Assembly: GCF_014323405.1 (NCBI RefSeq) | Contig: NZ_JACRWE010000004.1 | Location: 124,001-188,000, forward strand | Direction: 5' to 3' | DNA from: Romboutsia faecis | GTDB taxonomy: Bacteria; Bacillota; Clostridia; Peptostreptococcales; Peptostreptococcaceae | DNA length: 64,000 nt | Shown here: piece after piece, positions 29,693 to 38,988 of the stretch | Layout: every line of letters begins with the position of its first letter | Position numbering within the stretch: position 1 is the stretch's first letter | Notes under the pieces: generated by a model | The model's input: the letters and a program-made list of their open reading frames with translations, nothing else | Database searches by the model: none | What the model was told of the DNA's origin: nothing | Made by a program: the position numbers and the translations under genes

Positions 29693-30258
29693 GTGATAAG
29701 ATTGGAGTTAGAAGACATAGAAAATATTATTTCTGAGTATGGAAATGTTATATATAAATTTTGTATAAAACTTACTCAGAACAAAGAGGATTTATATCAG
29801 CAAACATTTTTAAAAGCAGTAGAGTTAAGGCATAAATTAGATAAAAATAATAATCCAAGAAGTTTCTTAGTACCTGTAGCCATAATTCCAAGTTTTATAA
29901 CTTGTTTTATTCAAAATGGATTGTGTGAGGAGATTTTATTTAGAGGGTTTATTGGAAAAAATTAATAGCAAAATTTGGAGATAATAATGGGATATTAATG
30001 CAGTCAATTTTATTCGGATTAATGAACATAGGATTGGGATTATTGATGGGAATAGCTATAAATGTAAGCTTGCTTATTAGCTACTTTATAATTCCAACTT
30101 TAGCGGGGTGGATGTTAGGATATATTGATGAAAAAATATATAATGGATCTATTATTCCAAGTATATTATTACATGGTTTAGTTAACTTTGGAAGAGATAT
30201 GATTCTTGCATTTCAAATTCGTATCCAACTAATGGATAAGGTTTTTCGTATGTTATAA
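29693..30258 (+). pseudogene. Decayed fusion of an ECF sigma factor N-terminus and a CPBP-family membrane protease
   Basis: The first about 60 codons (IENIISEYGNVIYKFCIKLTQ, KEDLYQQTFLKAVE) resemble region 2 of an ECF sigma factor. The reading frame then runs straight into a CPBP (CAAX-protease-like) membrane segment with EEILFRGFIGK, the EExxxR motif. A stop follows at 29963-29965. The rest of the protease, including HGLVNF, continues in another frame from 29998 to 30258. Restoring one A in the A6 run at 29956-29961 would rejoin the frames (GKKLIAKFGDNN). So a deletion fused two genes and a one-base loss broke the product. It is unlikely to be functional. Confidence 0.75.
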
Positions 30259-30396
30259 TAGATATTTAGATGAGATTTTATAGTGCTAAAAAGGTTGATT
30301 GCTTATTTAAGCTAGAAATTATGTTAGATTTTACAAAAATTACATATAAATATATGCAAAAACATAAAAAAAAGTGTTAATTTTCAGTCAAACGAA

Positions 30397-30428
30397 CGAT
30401 GAAAACACACTTGGAAAACGTTTATAAT
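30397..30428 (+). promoter_or_regulatory. Promoter of the GntP permease with CGATGA-type site (copy A)
   Basis: CGATGAAAAC begins at 30397 and a TATAAT box lies at 30423-30428, 20 bases after CGATGA. The broader context GTCAAA-N2-AACGATGA-N2-ACA recurs before garD. A cre-like GGAAAACGTTTATA (30413-30426) overlaps the -10. See copies B (32439) and C (34931). The rest of 30259-30545 shows no gene. Confidence 0.55.
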
Positions 30429-30545
30429 ATTAATATAAACAAAAGGTTTTCTAATAAAAGGTGTAGAAATTTGGAAAATTTTAAAGAAGTTTAATTATGA
30501 TTTTAAATGTTAAAAAATAAGCAATTATAGGGGAGGAGTAAAATC

Positions 30546-31922
30546 ATGCCACAAGCAAGTAGTACACAAATGATTTTAGGGTTAGTAATAGGAATTGCAG
30601 TTTTAATATTCTTATCTATGAAGACAAAGGTACATACATTTTTAGCATTAATTTTCGCAGCAATGATAACAGGTTTAATTGGGGGAATGGACGTATCATC
30701 AGTACTGTCTTCAATAACAACAGGATTTGGTAACACATTAAGCAGTACAGGTATCATCATAGGCTTAGGAGTAATGATGGGTGCAGTTCTTGAAAAGTCA
30801 GGAGCAGCAGAACAATTAGCTTTTTCAGTAATAAAACTTGTAGGTAAGAAGAAGGAAGAATGGGCGCTTGGAATTACAGGATATATAGTTTCTATACCGG
30901 TATTTGCAGATTCAGCTCTTGTTATATTAACACCATTAGCGAAGGCGCTTTCTAAGGTCAGCGGAAAATCAGCTGTAAGTTTAGGATTATCATTAGCAAT
31001 AGGTCTTCAACTTACACATACATTCGTACCGCCAACACCAGGTCCTTTAACAGTTGCTGGTTTACTAGGGGTAGATGTTGGTATGATGATACTTTCTGGT
31101 GTACTTGTTACAATAATACCTTTTATAGCTTGTATATTCTACTGTAAGTGGATGGGAACAAAAGTATACCAAATACCAAATGATAATGGTGATGGATATA
31201 CTAAAAAAGATTTTAAGAAAGAATATATAAAGGAAATAGAAAATGTAGAAGAACTAATGAAAAATAAAGATTTACCACCATTATTAATGTCAGTTTTACC
31301 AATATTAGTTCCATTAATAATGATATTTACAAATACAATTTGTAGTTTTTCAGGTATAGAGTCTCAAATAATAACTTTTATTGGTTCACCAATAGTTGCT
31401 TTATCAGTGGGGGTTCTTATAGCAGTATATGGTCTTGCTAGAGATAAAGATAAGTCAACAGTTATGAGTTATATGGAAGATGGAATAAAATCAACAGGTA
31501 TGATAATGTTAATCACTGGTGCTGGTGGAGCATTAGGATTTATAGTTAAAGATTCAGGTATAGGAACTGCATTAGGAGAGTTGGTTGTAAATTTACCAAT
31601 ACCAGCTATATTAATACCATTTATAATAGCAGCATTAATGAGAATAGCTTTAGGAAGTGCTACTGTTGCATTAACTACAGCTGCAACTTTAACAGCACCA
31701 TTATTATCAGTAGTTGGACTAGATCCAATAATCGCAGCTATGGCAACTTGTGCTGGTGGGGTAGCATTTAGTTATTTTAATGATAGTGGGTTCTGGGTAT
31801 TTAATGGAATGTATGGATTAAAAGAAATGAAAGATCAAATGTATGCTAAATTTGGGGTATCTATGGTTGGTTCATTAACAGCTTTGACTGTAGTTATAAT
31901 AGCAAATATGTTGTTCTTTTAA
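30546..31922 (+). CDS. GntP-family permease, probably glucarate/galactarate or glycerate
   Basis: A membrane protein of 458 residues with about 12 hydrophobic segments. GntP landmarks are SIPVFADSALVILTPLAKALS, THTFVPPTPGPLTVAGLLG and RIALGSATVALTTAATL. The family imports gluconate and related sugar acids. E. coli glucarate uptake uses an unrelated MFS carrier, but here this gene heads the glucarate/galactarate module and shares a regulatory motif with garK and garD, so a sugar diacid or glycerate is the likely cargo (inference). GGGGAGGAG is the ribosome site and a terminator follows at 31928. Confidence 0.87.
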   Translation: MPQASSTQMILGLVIGIAVLIFLSMKTKVHTFLALIFAAMITGLIGGMDVSSVLSSITTGFGNTLSSTGIIIGLGVMMGAVLEKSGAAEQLAFSVIKLVGKKKEEWALGITGYIVSIPVFADSALVILTPLAKALSKVSGKSAVSLGLSLAIGLQLTHTFVPPTPGPLTVAGLLGVDVGMMILSGVLVTIIPFIACIFYCKWMGTKVYQIPNDNGDGYTKKDFKKEYIKEIENVEELMKNKDLPPLLMSVLPILVPLIMIFTNTICSFSGIESQIITFIGSPIVALSVGVLIAVYGLARDKDKSTVMSYMEDGIKSTGMIMLITGAGGALGFIVKDSGIGTALGELVVNLPIPAILIPFIIAALMRIALGSATVALTTAATLTAPLLSVVGLDPIIAAMATCAGGVAFSYFNDSGFWVFNGMYGLKEMKDQMYAKFGVSMVGSLTALTVVIIANMLFF

Positions 31923-31927
31923 TATAT

Positions 31928-31970
31928 AAAAATAGCGATAGGCTGATATCAGTTTATCGCTATTTTTATA
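31928..31970 (+). terminator. Terminator after the GntP permease
   Basis: AAAAATAGCGATA (31928-31940) and TATCGCTATTTTT (31955-31967) form a perfect stem that ends in a T-tract. Confidence 0.9.
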
Positions 31971-32122
31971 TATTAAAAAGTTTAGGTTATTTATTAAGGA
32001 ACTAATTACATAATTAGTTAATATAATAAAGTATAAAAATGGGTATTATATGAGTATAATAAATAATAAAAATTGAATTAGATATACGCAGAAAATACAA
32101 AATAATGAGGAGGTCTCGGAGG

Positions 32123-32290
32123 ATGAATGAATTTGAAAGAAATTTATCAGACCTAGAACTAGAATCAGTAAAAACTTTAATAAATAATAAAATAATAGGT
32201 TTATGTAATGGACTTGAGTTTAGACCAGATAAAAAGGAAGTTATGAATAAAATACAATCATATAGAGAATTATTAGAGAAAATAAAATAA
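32123..32290 (+). CDS. Small protein of unknown function, 55 residues
   Basis: I do not recognise this protein. It starts at the ATG at 32123, with GAGGAGGTCTCGGAGG immediately before it, an unusually strong double purine block; an in-frame ATG at 32105 lies upstream of it. The product is predicted to be all helical, charged and soluble (ERNLSDLELESVKTLINNKI, then KKEVMNKIQSYRELLEKIK). It has its own downstream terminator and sits between the permease and glycerate kinase genes, so it may be a monocistronic gene unrelated to sugar acids. Confidence 0.65.
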   Translation: MNEFERNLSDLELESVKTLINNKIIGLCNGLEFRPDKKEVMNKIQSYRELLEKIK

Positions 32291-32318
32291 TAAAATAGTT
32301 CTTTAGATATTTAGTATA

Positions 32319-32385
32319 AAAAATAGTAATCTGATATTTTGAATAGGTCAAATATATATTCAAAGTATTGGATTACTATTTTTAT
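32319..32385 (+). terminator. Terminator after the small protein gene
   Basis: AAAAATAGTAATC (32319-32331) and GATTACTATTTTT (32371-32383) pair perfectly. The interior pairs further (ATATTTTGAAT with ATTCAAAGTAT). The stem ends in a T-tract. Confidence 0.85.
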
Positions 32386-32438
32386 GTGGATTTCTTGTGC
32401 ATAAGCACAATAAAAATTAAATTATATTAGTAAACTGC

Positions 32439-32469
32439 CGATGAAAACGATATTAAAATGATTTAAAAT
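32439..32469 (+). promoter_or_regulatory. Promoter of garK with CGATGA-type site (copy B)
   Basis: CGATGAAAAC begins at 32439 and a TAAAAT -10 box lies at 32464-32469, 19 bases after CGATGA. The same bases also contain TGAAAACGATATTA (32442-32455), one mismatch from a CcpA cre site, so both readings are possible. Confidence 0.5.
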
Positions 32470-32512
32470 ATTATATATAAAGATAAAATAAAAAATATTA
32501 TGGGGGGATGGT

Positions 32513-33640
32513 ATGAAATTTGTATTAGCACCAGACTCATTTAAAGAGAGTTTGACAGCACAAGAAGTAGCAGATGCTATGGAAATAGGTATAAAAAAAG
32601 TATTTCCGAATGCTGAATGTGTAAAAGTTCCTATGGCAGATGGAGGAGAAGGAACAGTTCAATCTCTAGTGGATGGGACAGATGGTAAAATATATGAAGT
32701 TGCTGTAACAGGACCTTTAGGTAAAATTGTAAATGCAAGGTATGGAATATTAGGAGATAATGAAACTGCAGTAATTGAAATGGCAGAAGCTAGCGGTATT
32801 CATTATGTAGAAAAAGAAAAGAGAAATCCTTTAATTACAACTACTTATGGAACGGGAGAAGTTATAAAGGAAGCTCTAAATAAGGGAGTAAAAAAGATAA
32901 TAATAGGAATAGGTGGAAGTGCTACTAACGATGGTGGAGCAGGTATGATACAAGCTTTAGGGGGGAGACTTTTAGATAAAGAAGGCAATGACTTATCTTT
33001 TGGTGGAGGCTCATTGGATAAATTAGATAGAATAGATTTAACTAAATTTGATGAAAGAATAAATAAAGTCAAGGTAGAAGTTGCATGTGATGTTAATAAT
33101 ACACTTACAGGAGAAGAAGGAGCCTCTGCAATATTTGGACCTCAAAAAGGAGCAACTCCAGATTTAGTAAAACTCCTTGATAAGAACCTTGGTCATTATG
33201 CACAAATAGTTAAAGAACAATTAGGCAAAGATATGGCAAATGAAAAAGGTGCAGGAGCAGCAGGTGGCTTAGGATTTGCATTATTAACATTTTGCAATGG
33301 AGAGCTTAAACCAGGTATAGACATTGTTATAGAGTATTCAAATTTAGATACAAAAATTCAAGGAGCATCATATGTACTAACTGGAGAAGGAAGTATAGAC
33401 GGACAGACTAAGTTTGGAAAAACTCCTTATGGTGTAGCACAAGTAGCTAAAAAATATGATATTCCTGTAATCGCAGTAGCTGGAAATGTTGGAAGTGGTA
33501 CAGAAGAGTTATATGGATTAGGTTTTAATTCAATTTTATCAATAATGCCAGGTGTAATGACATTAGATAAAGCATTAGTTACAGGAAAAAAAAATATAGA
33601 AAACACAGTAGAAAATATTGCACGATTATTAGAAATTTAA
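32513..33640 (+). CDS. garK: Glycerate 2-kinase (GarK/GlxK family)
   Basis: 375 residues of the type I glycerate kinase family: VLAPDSFKESLTA at the N-terminus, PMADGGEGTV, GIGGSATNDGGAGMIQALG, LTGEGSIDGQT. These kinases make 2-phosphoglycerate, which enters glycolysis at enolase. In the glucarate pathway glycerate is formed by GarR, encoded 5 kb downstream. A GGGGGGATGG site precedes the ATG and a CGATGA-type motif precedes the promoter. It is probably transcribed alone, since cdaR follows after 184 bases. Confidence 0.95.
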   Translation: MKFVLAPDSFKESLTAQEVADAMEIGIKKVFPNAECVKVPMADGGEGTVQSLVDGTDGKIYEVAVTGPLGKIVNARYGILGDNETAVIEMAEASGIHYVEKEKRNPLITTTYGTGEVIKEALNKGVKKIIIGIGGSATNDGGAGMIQALGGRLLDKEGNDLSFGGGSLDKLDRIDLTKFDERINKVKVEVACDVNNTLTGEEGASAIFGPQKGATPDLVKLLDKNLGHYAQIVKEQLGKDMANEKGAGAAGGLGFALLTFCNGELKPGIDIVIEYSNLDTKIQGASYVLTGEGSIDGQTKFGKTPYGVAQVAKKYDIPVIAVAGNVGSGTEELYGLGFNSILSIMPGVMTLDKALVTGKKNIENTVENIARLLEI

Positions 33641-33824
33641 ATAATATTAGCTTATATAAACAAGATGTACTATGCCTGAAAAATCGTTATAATATAGATT
33701 GTTAAAAAAATAATAAAAATGTGTACGGATGGTTTATATTATAGTAAAATCAATATTAAATAAAATAATTGTACAAATCTACAAAATTGTATTTATTTAC
33801 TATGGGTAAATAGGGGGACATAGG

Positions 33825-34883
33825 ATGCATAGTATAGATAGTAAAATAGCTCAAGGTATAGTTAATAGAGTTATGAAAGTTATACCGTATAATGTAAATA
33901 TTATGAATCAGGATGGTGTAATAATTGCAAGTGGAGATAGAAGTAGATTAAATAAAATACATAGTGGAGCTTTATTAGTTTTAGAAGAAAAGAAGAGTGT
34001 AGAAATACACAAAGATACTGATAAAGAGAAGGCTGGTATAAATTTACCTATAATGTTTTCAAATGAAACAATTGGTGTTATAGGGGTTACAGGGAATCCA
34101 GATGATATAAGACAATTTGGTGAATTAGTAAGGATAACAGCTGAATTACTTGTAAATGAGCATTTTATTTTTTCTAAGAAAAAAGCTTTTGAAATGCATA
34201 GAGATAAATTCTTATATGAATTAACTCAACTAGATGGTGAGTATAGTGAGCGAATAAAACAGGAATCTAATGAGTTAGGTATAAATTTAGATGTACCAAG
34301 AATTGCATTGGTTATAAGTATGAAAAATAAGGATTTTAATTATTATGTAAAGATAAAAGATAAGTTATGGATGTTCTTAGAAAAACAAGAGTTTATAATT
34401 GAATACTTTGAGAATACTTTTGTTGTATTGGTCAATACACCATCAAAACAAAATATAATTATAGATATCTTATATAATGAAGAAGTAGAAATAGGTGTAA
34501 GTTTAAAAGAAGCACTTATATCAACTGCTGTCAAACAAGGTGATTTAGCTATAAAGGTAGGAAAAGCATTAAATAAGGATGAAAAAGTTTTAAGGTATGA
34601 AGAATTATATTTTTTGTCAACTTTAACAACTTGCAAAGGAAATGAAATACTTAAAAGACATATAGAAATTTTAAAAAACGAGGGTAATAAGTTAGATTTA
34701 ATAGATACAATATTATCATATATAGAAAACAGTGGGGAAATAAATACTATTTCTAAAAATCTTAATATTCATAGAAATACGCTTAATTATAGGTTAGAAA
34801 AAATACATTCATTAACAGGAAAAAATCCTAAAAACTTTTTAGATTTATTAGAATTATATACAGCTTATATACTTTATAACTAA
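33825..34883 (+). CDS. cdaR: Sugar diacid regulator CdaR
   Basis: 352 residues. The N-terminal diacid-recognition domain starts IDSKIAQGIVNRVMKVIPYNVNIM, with the usual DGVIIASGD, then IMFSNETIGVIGVTGNPDDI. The C-terminus is a PucR-type helix-turn-helix (NTISKNLNIHRNTLNYRLEKI). CdaR activates galactarate, glucarate and glycerate genes in response to these diacids. It lies in the middle of the module it should control. Its own upstream region has a reversed ATCGTT at 33684-33689 but no full copy of the CGATGA motif. Confidence 0.93.
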   Translation: MHSIDSKIAQGIVNRVMKVIPYNVNIMNQDGVIIASGDRSRLNKIHSGALLVLEEKKSVEIHKDTDKEKAGINLPIMFSNETIGVIGVTGNPDDIRQFGELVRITAELLVNEHFIFSKKKAFEMHRDKFLYELTQLDGEYSERIKQESNELGINLDVPRIALVISMKNKDFNYYVKIKDKLWMFLEKQEFIIEYFENTFVVLVNTPSKQNIIIDILYNEEVEIGVSLKEALISTAVKQGDLAIKVGKALNKDEKVLRYEELYFLSTLTTCKGNEILKRHIEILKNEGNKLDLIDTILSYIENSGEINTISKNLNIHRNTLNYRLEKIHSLTGKNPKNFLDLLELYTAYILYN

Positions 34884-34920
34884 GGTTGTGCAAATGACTA
34901 AAAAAGAATGTTAAAGATTG

Positions 34921-34961
34921 GTCAAAGAAACGATGATTACAAAACCCTGAAGTTTTATAAT
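34921..34961 (+). promoter_or_regulatory. Promoter of garD with CGATGA-type site (copy C)
   Basis: GTCAAAGAAACGATGATTAC begins at 34921. CGATGA is at 34931-34936 and TATAAT at 34956-34961, 19 bases apart. GTCAAA-N2-AACGATGA-N2-ACA is shared with the site before the GntP permease. Confidence 0.6.
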
Positions 34962-35033
34962 AAAAATATAGAAATATAAGTAAAAAATAAGAAATCAGAT
35001 ATTAATTTAGTATATATGAAAAAGAGGGATTAT

Positions 35034-36566
35034 ATGGAGAGTAAAATGACTAATGAAAGACAACCTCTATACATAAAAGTAAATCCAAAGGATAACGTTG
35101 CCATAATCGTTAATCAAGGGGGATTGAGTAAAGGGACTGTTTTTTCAGATGGATTAGAATTGCTACAAGATATACCAGAAGCTAATAAGGTAACTCTTGA
35201 TAATATAAAAAAAGATGAACCTATAATTAGATATGGTGAAGTAATTGGATACGCAACAGAAGATATACAAAAAGGAAGTTGGTTAAGAGAAGATAGAGTA
35301 ATCTTACCAAGAGCATACTCATTAGATGAATTAGAAAGTGAATGTATAGGTAATAATATAGAACCATTAGAAGGATATACCTTCATGGGATATAAAAACT
35401 CTGATGGAAGTGTTGGAACAAAAAATATACTAGGAATTACAACTACAGTTCAGTGTTCAGAAGGGGTTCTAAATGTTGCTGTAGATAGATTGAAAAAAGA
35501 AGTACTACCAAAGTATGAAAATGTAGATGATATTATTGCTTTAAATCATCTTTATGGATGTGGGGTAGCTATAAAAGGTAAAGGAGCAGAAGTTCCAATA
35601 AGAACTATAAAGAATCTTGCTAAAAATGCTAACTTTGGAGGAGAAATATTAACAGTATCACTAGGTTGTGAGAAGTTAGTACCAGATATGTTATTTCCTG
35701 AGTTAGAAAGGGAAAACCTTGTTATACTACAAGATTGCTATGGATTTAATGCTATGGTTGAAGAAATAATGGTTAAGGCTGAAACTAAACTAAAAAAACT
35801 AAATGAAAGAACTAGGGTAGAATGTCCAGTATCTGATTTAGTAGTTGGACTTCAATGTGGAGGAAGTGATGCTTTTTCTGGAGTTACAGCAAATCCAGCA
35901 GTAGGATATGCTGCGGATTTATTAGTAAGAGCAGGAGCTAAGGTAATATTCTCAGAAGTTACTGAAATAAGAGATGCAGTTCATTTATTAGCACCAAGAA
36001 CTGTTAATGAAGAAGTACTTTCAAAACTTGTATCTGAAATGAAATGGTATGATAATTATTTAGAACAAGCTGATGTTGATAGAGATGCTAATCCGTCTCC
36101 AGGTAATAAAAAAGGTGGATTATCAAATGTAGTTGATAAGGCCTTAGGTTCAGTAGCAAAATCAGGAAGTACTAGAATAGTAGATGTACTATCTCCTGGT
36201 GAAAGAATAAAAAAACATGGTATGACATATGCGGCTACTCCAGCAAGTGACTTCGTATGTGGTACTCAACAATTAGCATCAGGAATAACAATGCAAGTAT
36301 TTACAACTGGAAGAGGAACTACATATAACTTGAATGTATCTCCAGTAATAAAGGTATCAACAAATTCAACACTTAAAGAAAAGTGGTTTGATTTAATAGA
36401 TGTAGATGCAGGAACAATTGCAACAGGTCATAAAACAATAGAAGAAGTGGGTTGGGAAATATTCAATTTAATATTAGATGTTGCAAGTGATAAACAAAAA
36501 ACTTATGCAGATCAACATAAAATATATAATGCATTAGCTGTGTTTAATCCAGCACCAGTAACTTGA
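35034..36566 (+). CDS. garD: Galactarate dehydratase
   Basis: About 510 residues of the UxaA/GarD dehydratase family. An N-terminal SAF-like domain ([20 protein letters not shown]) is followed by the catalytic part: [56 protein letters not shown] and the [19 protein letters not shown] end. It dehydrates galactarate to 5-dehydro-4-deoxyglucarate with an iron site. I place the start at the ATG at 35034, behind AGAGGG; the ATG at 35016 has no ribosome site. gudD follows after 88 bases, probably in one transcript with the next genes. Confidence 0.93.
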   Translation: MESKMTNERQPLYIKVNPKDNVAIIVNQGGLSKGTVFSDGLELLQDIPEANKVTLDNIKKDEPIIRYGEVIGYATEDIQKGSWLREDRVILPRAYSLDELESECIGNNIEPLEGYTFMGYKNSDGSVGTKNILGITTTVQCSEGVLNVAVDRLKKEVLPKYENVDDIIALNHLYGCGVAIKGKGAEVPIRTIKNLAKNANFGGEILTVSLGCEKLVPDMLFPELERENLVILQDCYGFNAMVEEIMVKAETKLKKLNERTRVECPVSDLVVGLQCGGSDAFSGVTANPAVGYAADLLVRAGAKVIFSEVTEIRDAVHLLAPRTVNEEVLSKLVSEMKWYDNYLEQADVDRDANPSPGNKKGGLSNVVDKALGSVAKSGSTRIVDVLSPGERIKKHGMTYAATPASDFVCGTQQLASGITMQVFTTGRGTTYNLNVSPVIKVSTNSTLKEKWFDLIDVDAGTIATGHKTIEEVGWEIFNLILDVASDKQKTYADQHKIYNALAVFNPAPVT

Positions 36567-36654
36567 TTAAAAAAATTAAGCTAGTTTAAATTTAAAATAT
36601 ACAAACACCATTAATTTGATTAAATAAATATAACTTTTAGGGGGAAAATTTACG

Positions 36655-38007
36655 ATGAGTAAAACACCAGTAATAACTAAAATGCAAGTAATACCAGTAG
36701 CAGGACATGATAGCATGTTACTTAATTTAAGTGGAGCACATTCACCATTCTTCACAAGAAATATAGTTATATTAGAAGATAGTAATGGAAACACAGGAGC
36801 TGGGGAAGTTCCAGGTGGAGAAGGAATACGTAAAACATTAGAAGATGCTAAAGAATTAGTAATAGGCCAAAGTATAGGTAATTACAATAATATATTAAAT
36901 ACAGTTCGTCATAAATTCAATGATAGAGATGCAGCTGGTAGAGGACTTCAAACATTCGATTTAAGAATAACAGTTCATGCAGTAACAGCATTAGAAGCTG
37001 CTTTACTTGACTTATTAGGACAACACTTAGATGTACCAGTAGCTGCATTATTAGGTGAAGGTCAACAAAGAGAAGAAGTTGAAGCTTTAGGATACTTATT
37101 CTACGTAGGTGATAGAAATAAAACTGATTTACCATACTTAGATGGAAAAGATGGAGAGTGTGAATGGTACAGAGTTAGAACTGAAGAAGCTTTAACTCCA
37201 GAAGCAGTAGTTAAGTTAGCAGAAGCTTCTCATGAAAAATATGGATTTAAAGATTTCAAATTAAAAGGTGGAGTTTTAACACCAGATCAAGAAATAGAAG
37301 CTATAACAGCTATAAAAAATAGATTCCCAGATGCTAGAGTTACAATAGATCCAAATGGATGTTGGTCATTAAAAGATGCTATAAGAGTTTGTAAAGGAAA
37401 ACAAGATGTACTGGCTTATGCAGAAGATCCATGTGGAGCTGAAGATGGTTATTCAGGAAGAGAAATAATGGCTCAATTTAGAAGAGCTACAGGTTTAAAA
37501 ACTGCTACAAATATGATAGCAACTGACTGGAGACAAATGCAACATTCTATACAAGTTCAATCAGTAGATATACCACTTGCTGATCCACATTTCTGGACTA
37601 TGCAAGGTTCTGTAAGAGTTGGTCAAATGTGTAATGAATGGGGATTAACTTGGGGATCTCACTCAAATAATCACTTCGATATATCACTTGCAATGTTTAC
37701 TCATGTTGCAGCAGCAGTTCCAGGAGAAATAACTGCAATAGATACTCACTGGATATGGCAAGAAGGAATAGATAGATTAACAAAACAACCATATGAAATA
37801 AAAGGTGGTAAAATAGCTGTTCCTAAAAAAGCTGGTCTAGGTATAGAGTTAGATATGGAAAAAATAATGGAGGCAAATGCACTATACAATGAACATTGCC
37901 TAGGAGCAAGAGATGATAGTATAGGAATGCAATACTTAATAAAAGATTGGAAATTTGATAATAAAAAACCTTGTTTAATAAGAGAAGAACAAGCAGTACT
38001 TGCTTAA
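36655..38007 (+). CDS. gudD: Glucarate dehydratase
   Basis: 450 residues of the mandelate-racemase branch of the enolase superfamily. Visible are FRLKGGV-like [13 protein letters not shown] (catalytic lysine), [10 protein letters not shown] and [15 protein letters not shown] (metal ligands), and [13 protein letters not shown] (catalytic His). The N-terminal part [25 protein letters not shown] is diagnostic for GudD. It dehydrates D-glucarate (and idarate) to 5-dehydro-4-deoxyglucarate, the same product as GarD. Codon use is highly biased, suggesting strong expression. The next gene starts 16 bases downstream. Confidence 0.95.
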   Translation: MSKTPVITKMQVIPVAGHDSMLLNLSGAHSPFFTRNIVILEDSNGNTGAGEVPGGEGIRKTLEDAKELVIGQSIGNYNNILNTVRHKFNDRDAAGRGLQTFDLRITVHAVTALEAALLDLLGQHLDVPVAALLGEGQQREEVEALGYLFYVGDRNKTDLPYLDGKDGECEWYRVRTEEALTPEAVVKLAEASHEKYGFKDFKLKGGVLTPDQEIEAITAIKNRFPDARVTIDPNGCWSLKDAIRVCKGKQDVLAYAEDPCGAEDGYSGREIMAQFRRATGLKTATNMIATDWRQMQHSIQVQSVDIPLADPHFWTMQGSVRVGQMCNEWGLTWGSHSNNHFDISLAMFTHVAAAVPGEITAIDTHWIWQEGIDRLTKQPYEIKGGKIAVPKKAGLGIELDMEKIMEANALYNEHCLGARDDSIGMQYLIKDWKFDNKKPCLIREEQAVLA

Positions 38008-38023
38008 TTTTAGGGGGATTAAA

Positions 38024-38941
38024 ATGGATACTAGTTCAATAAAGGGGATAATTGTTCCAATAGTTACTCCTGTTGATGAAAATAATTGTATAAATGAAGA
38101 AGCTATGTCAAGAATGGTAAATTACGTTATAGATGGTGGAGTACATGGAATACTTGCTTTTGGAAGTAACGGAGAATTCTTTGCAATAGACTATAAGGAA
38201 CAAAGAAGAGCATTAGCTTGTATGGTAAAAACTGCAGCTAAGAGAATACCTGTATACATGGGTATAGCTGGAATAACTACAAAAGAATGTGTAGAAACTG
38301 CAAAAATGGCTATAGAAGAAGGTGCGGATGGTTTATCTATCCTACCTCCAATGTTCATATCACCAACTGAAGATGAGTTATATGCACATATAGTTGCAAT
38401 AGCTGAAACTGCTCCAGAATTACCAGTACTTTTATACAACAACCCTGGTAAAGTTGGATATGGATTAAGTGTTAATTTAGTAAAAAGACTTGCAGATGTA
38501 CCTAACATAGTAGGTATAAAAGATACTAGTGGAAATATGACTTTAACTGCTGAGTTCATAAGAACTACAAGAGATAAAGATTTCAAAGTTATGGCAGGAA
38601 AAGATACTATGATATTAGGTTCACTAGCATATGGAGCAGTAGGAGCAATAGCATCAACTGCAAATATAGTACCAGAATTAGTTGTTGAAATATACGACAA
38701 ATATATGGCAGGGGACATAGAAGGGTCTTGTGAAGCTCAATTTAAATTAACACCTTTTAGAAATACTTTTGATAAAGTATCATTCCCAGCAGGAACTAAA
38801 GATGCTTGTAATTTAATAGGACTTGAAGTTGGAAATAGTATAAAACCAAATACTACAGCATCTAAAGCTGTATTAGATGAAATGAGAGAAATACTAACTG
38901 ATTTAGGTTATATAAAAAGAGAAGCTTTATTAGAAGCTTAA
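38024..38941 (+). CDS. DapA-superfamily 5-dehydro-4-deoxyglucarate aldolase or dehydratase
   Basis: 305 residues of the class I, Schiff-base DapA/NanA family: GIIVPIVTPVDENNCINEE, AFGSNGEFFAIDY, LLYNNPGKVGYGL (tyrosine) and VGIKDTSGN (Schiff-base lysine). In the pathway 5-dehydro-4-deoxyglucarate must next be cleaved to pyruvate and tartronate semialdehyde; E. coli uses the unrelated class II aldolase GarL. Because garR and garK for tartronate semialdehyde are present and no GarL is seen, I infer aldolase activity. The alternative is KdgD-type dehydration to 2-oxoglutarate semialdehyde. The start is the ATG at 38024, behind TAGGGGG. Confidence 0.85.
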   Translation: MDTSSIKGIIVPIVTPVDENNCINEEAMSRMVNYVIDGGVHGILAFGSNGEFFAIDYKEQRRALACMVKTAAKRIPVYMGIAGITTKECVETAKMAIEEGADGLSILPPMFISPTEDELYAHIVAIAETAPELPVLLYNNPGKVGYGLSVNLVKRLADVPNIVGIKDTSGNMTLTAEFIRTTRDKDFKVMAGKDTMILGSLAYGAVGAIASTANIVPELVVEIYDKYMAGDIEGSCEAQFKLTPFRNTFDKVSFPAGTKDACNLIGLEVGNSIKPNTTASKAVLDEMREILTDLGYIKREALLEA

Positions 38942-38988
38942 TAAATTTAAAAATTAGTACGAAAAATAGATAAAAGGAGTAAATGAAT

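Noticed and set aside
33684..33731. A CGATGA-type site before cdaR (ATCGTT reversed; CGGATG)
   Set aside because: Both differ from the motif and the spacing to a -10 box does not fit; cdaR is not included in the motif set.
38191..38718. 175-codon antisense frame over the DapA-family gene
   Set aside because: Same kind of shadow; the plus-strand gene is complete and well supported.
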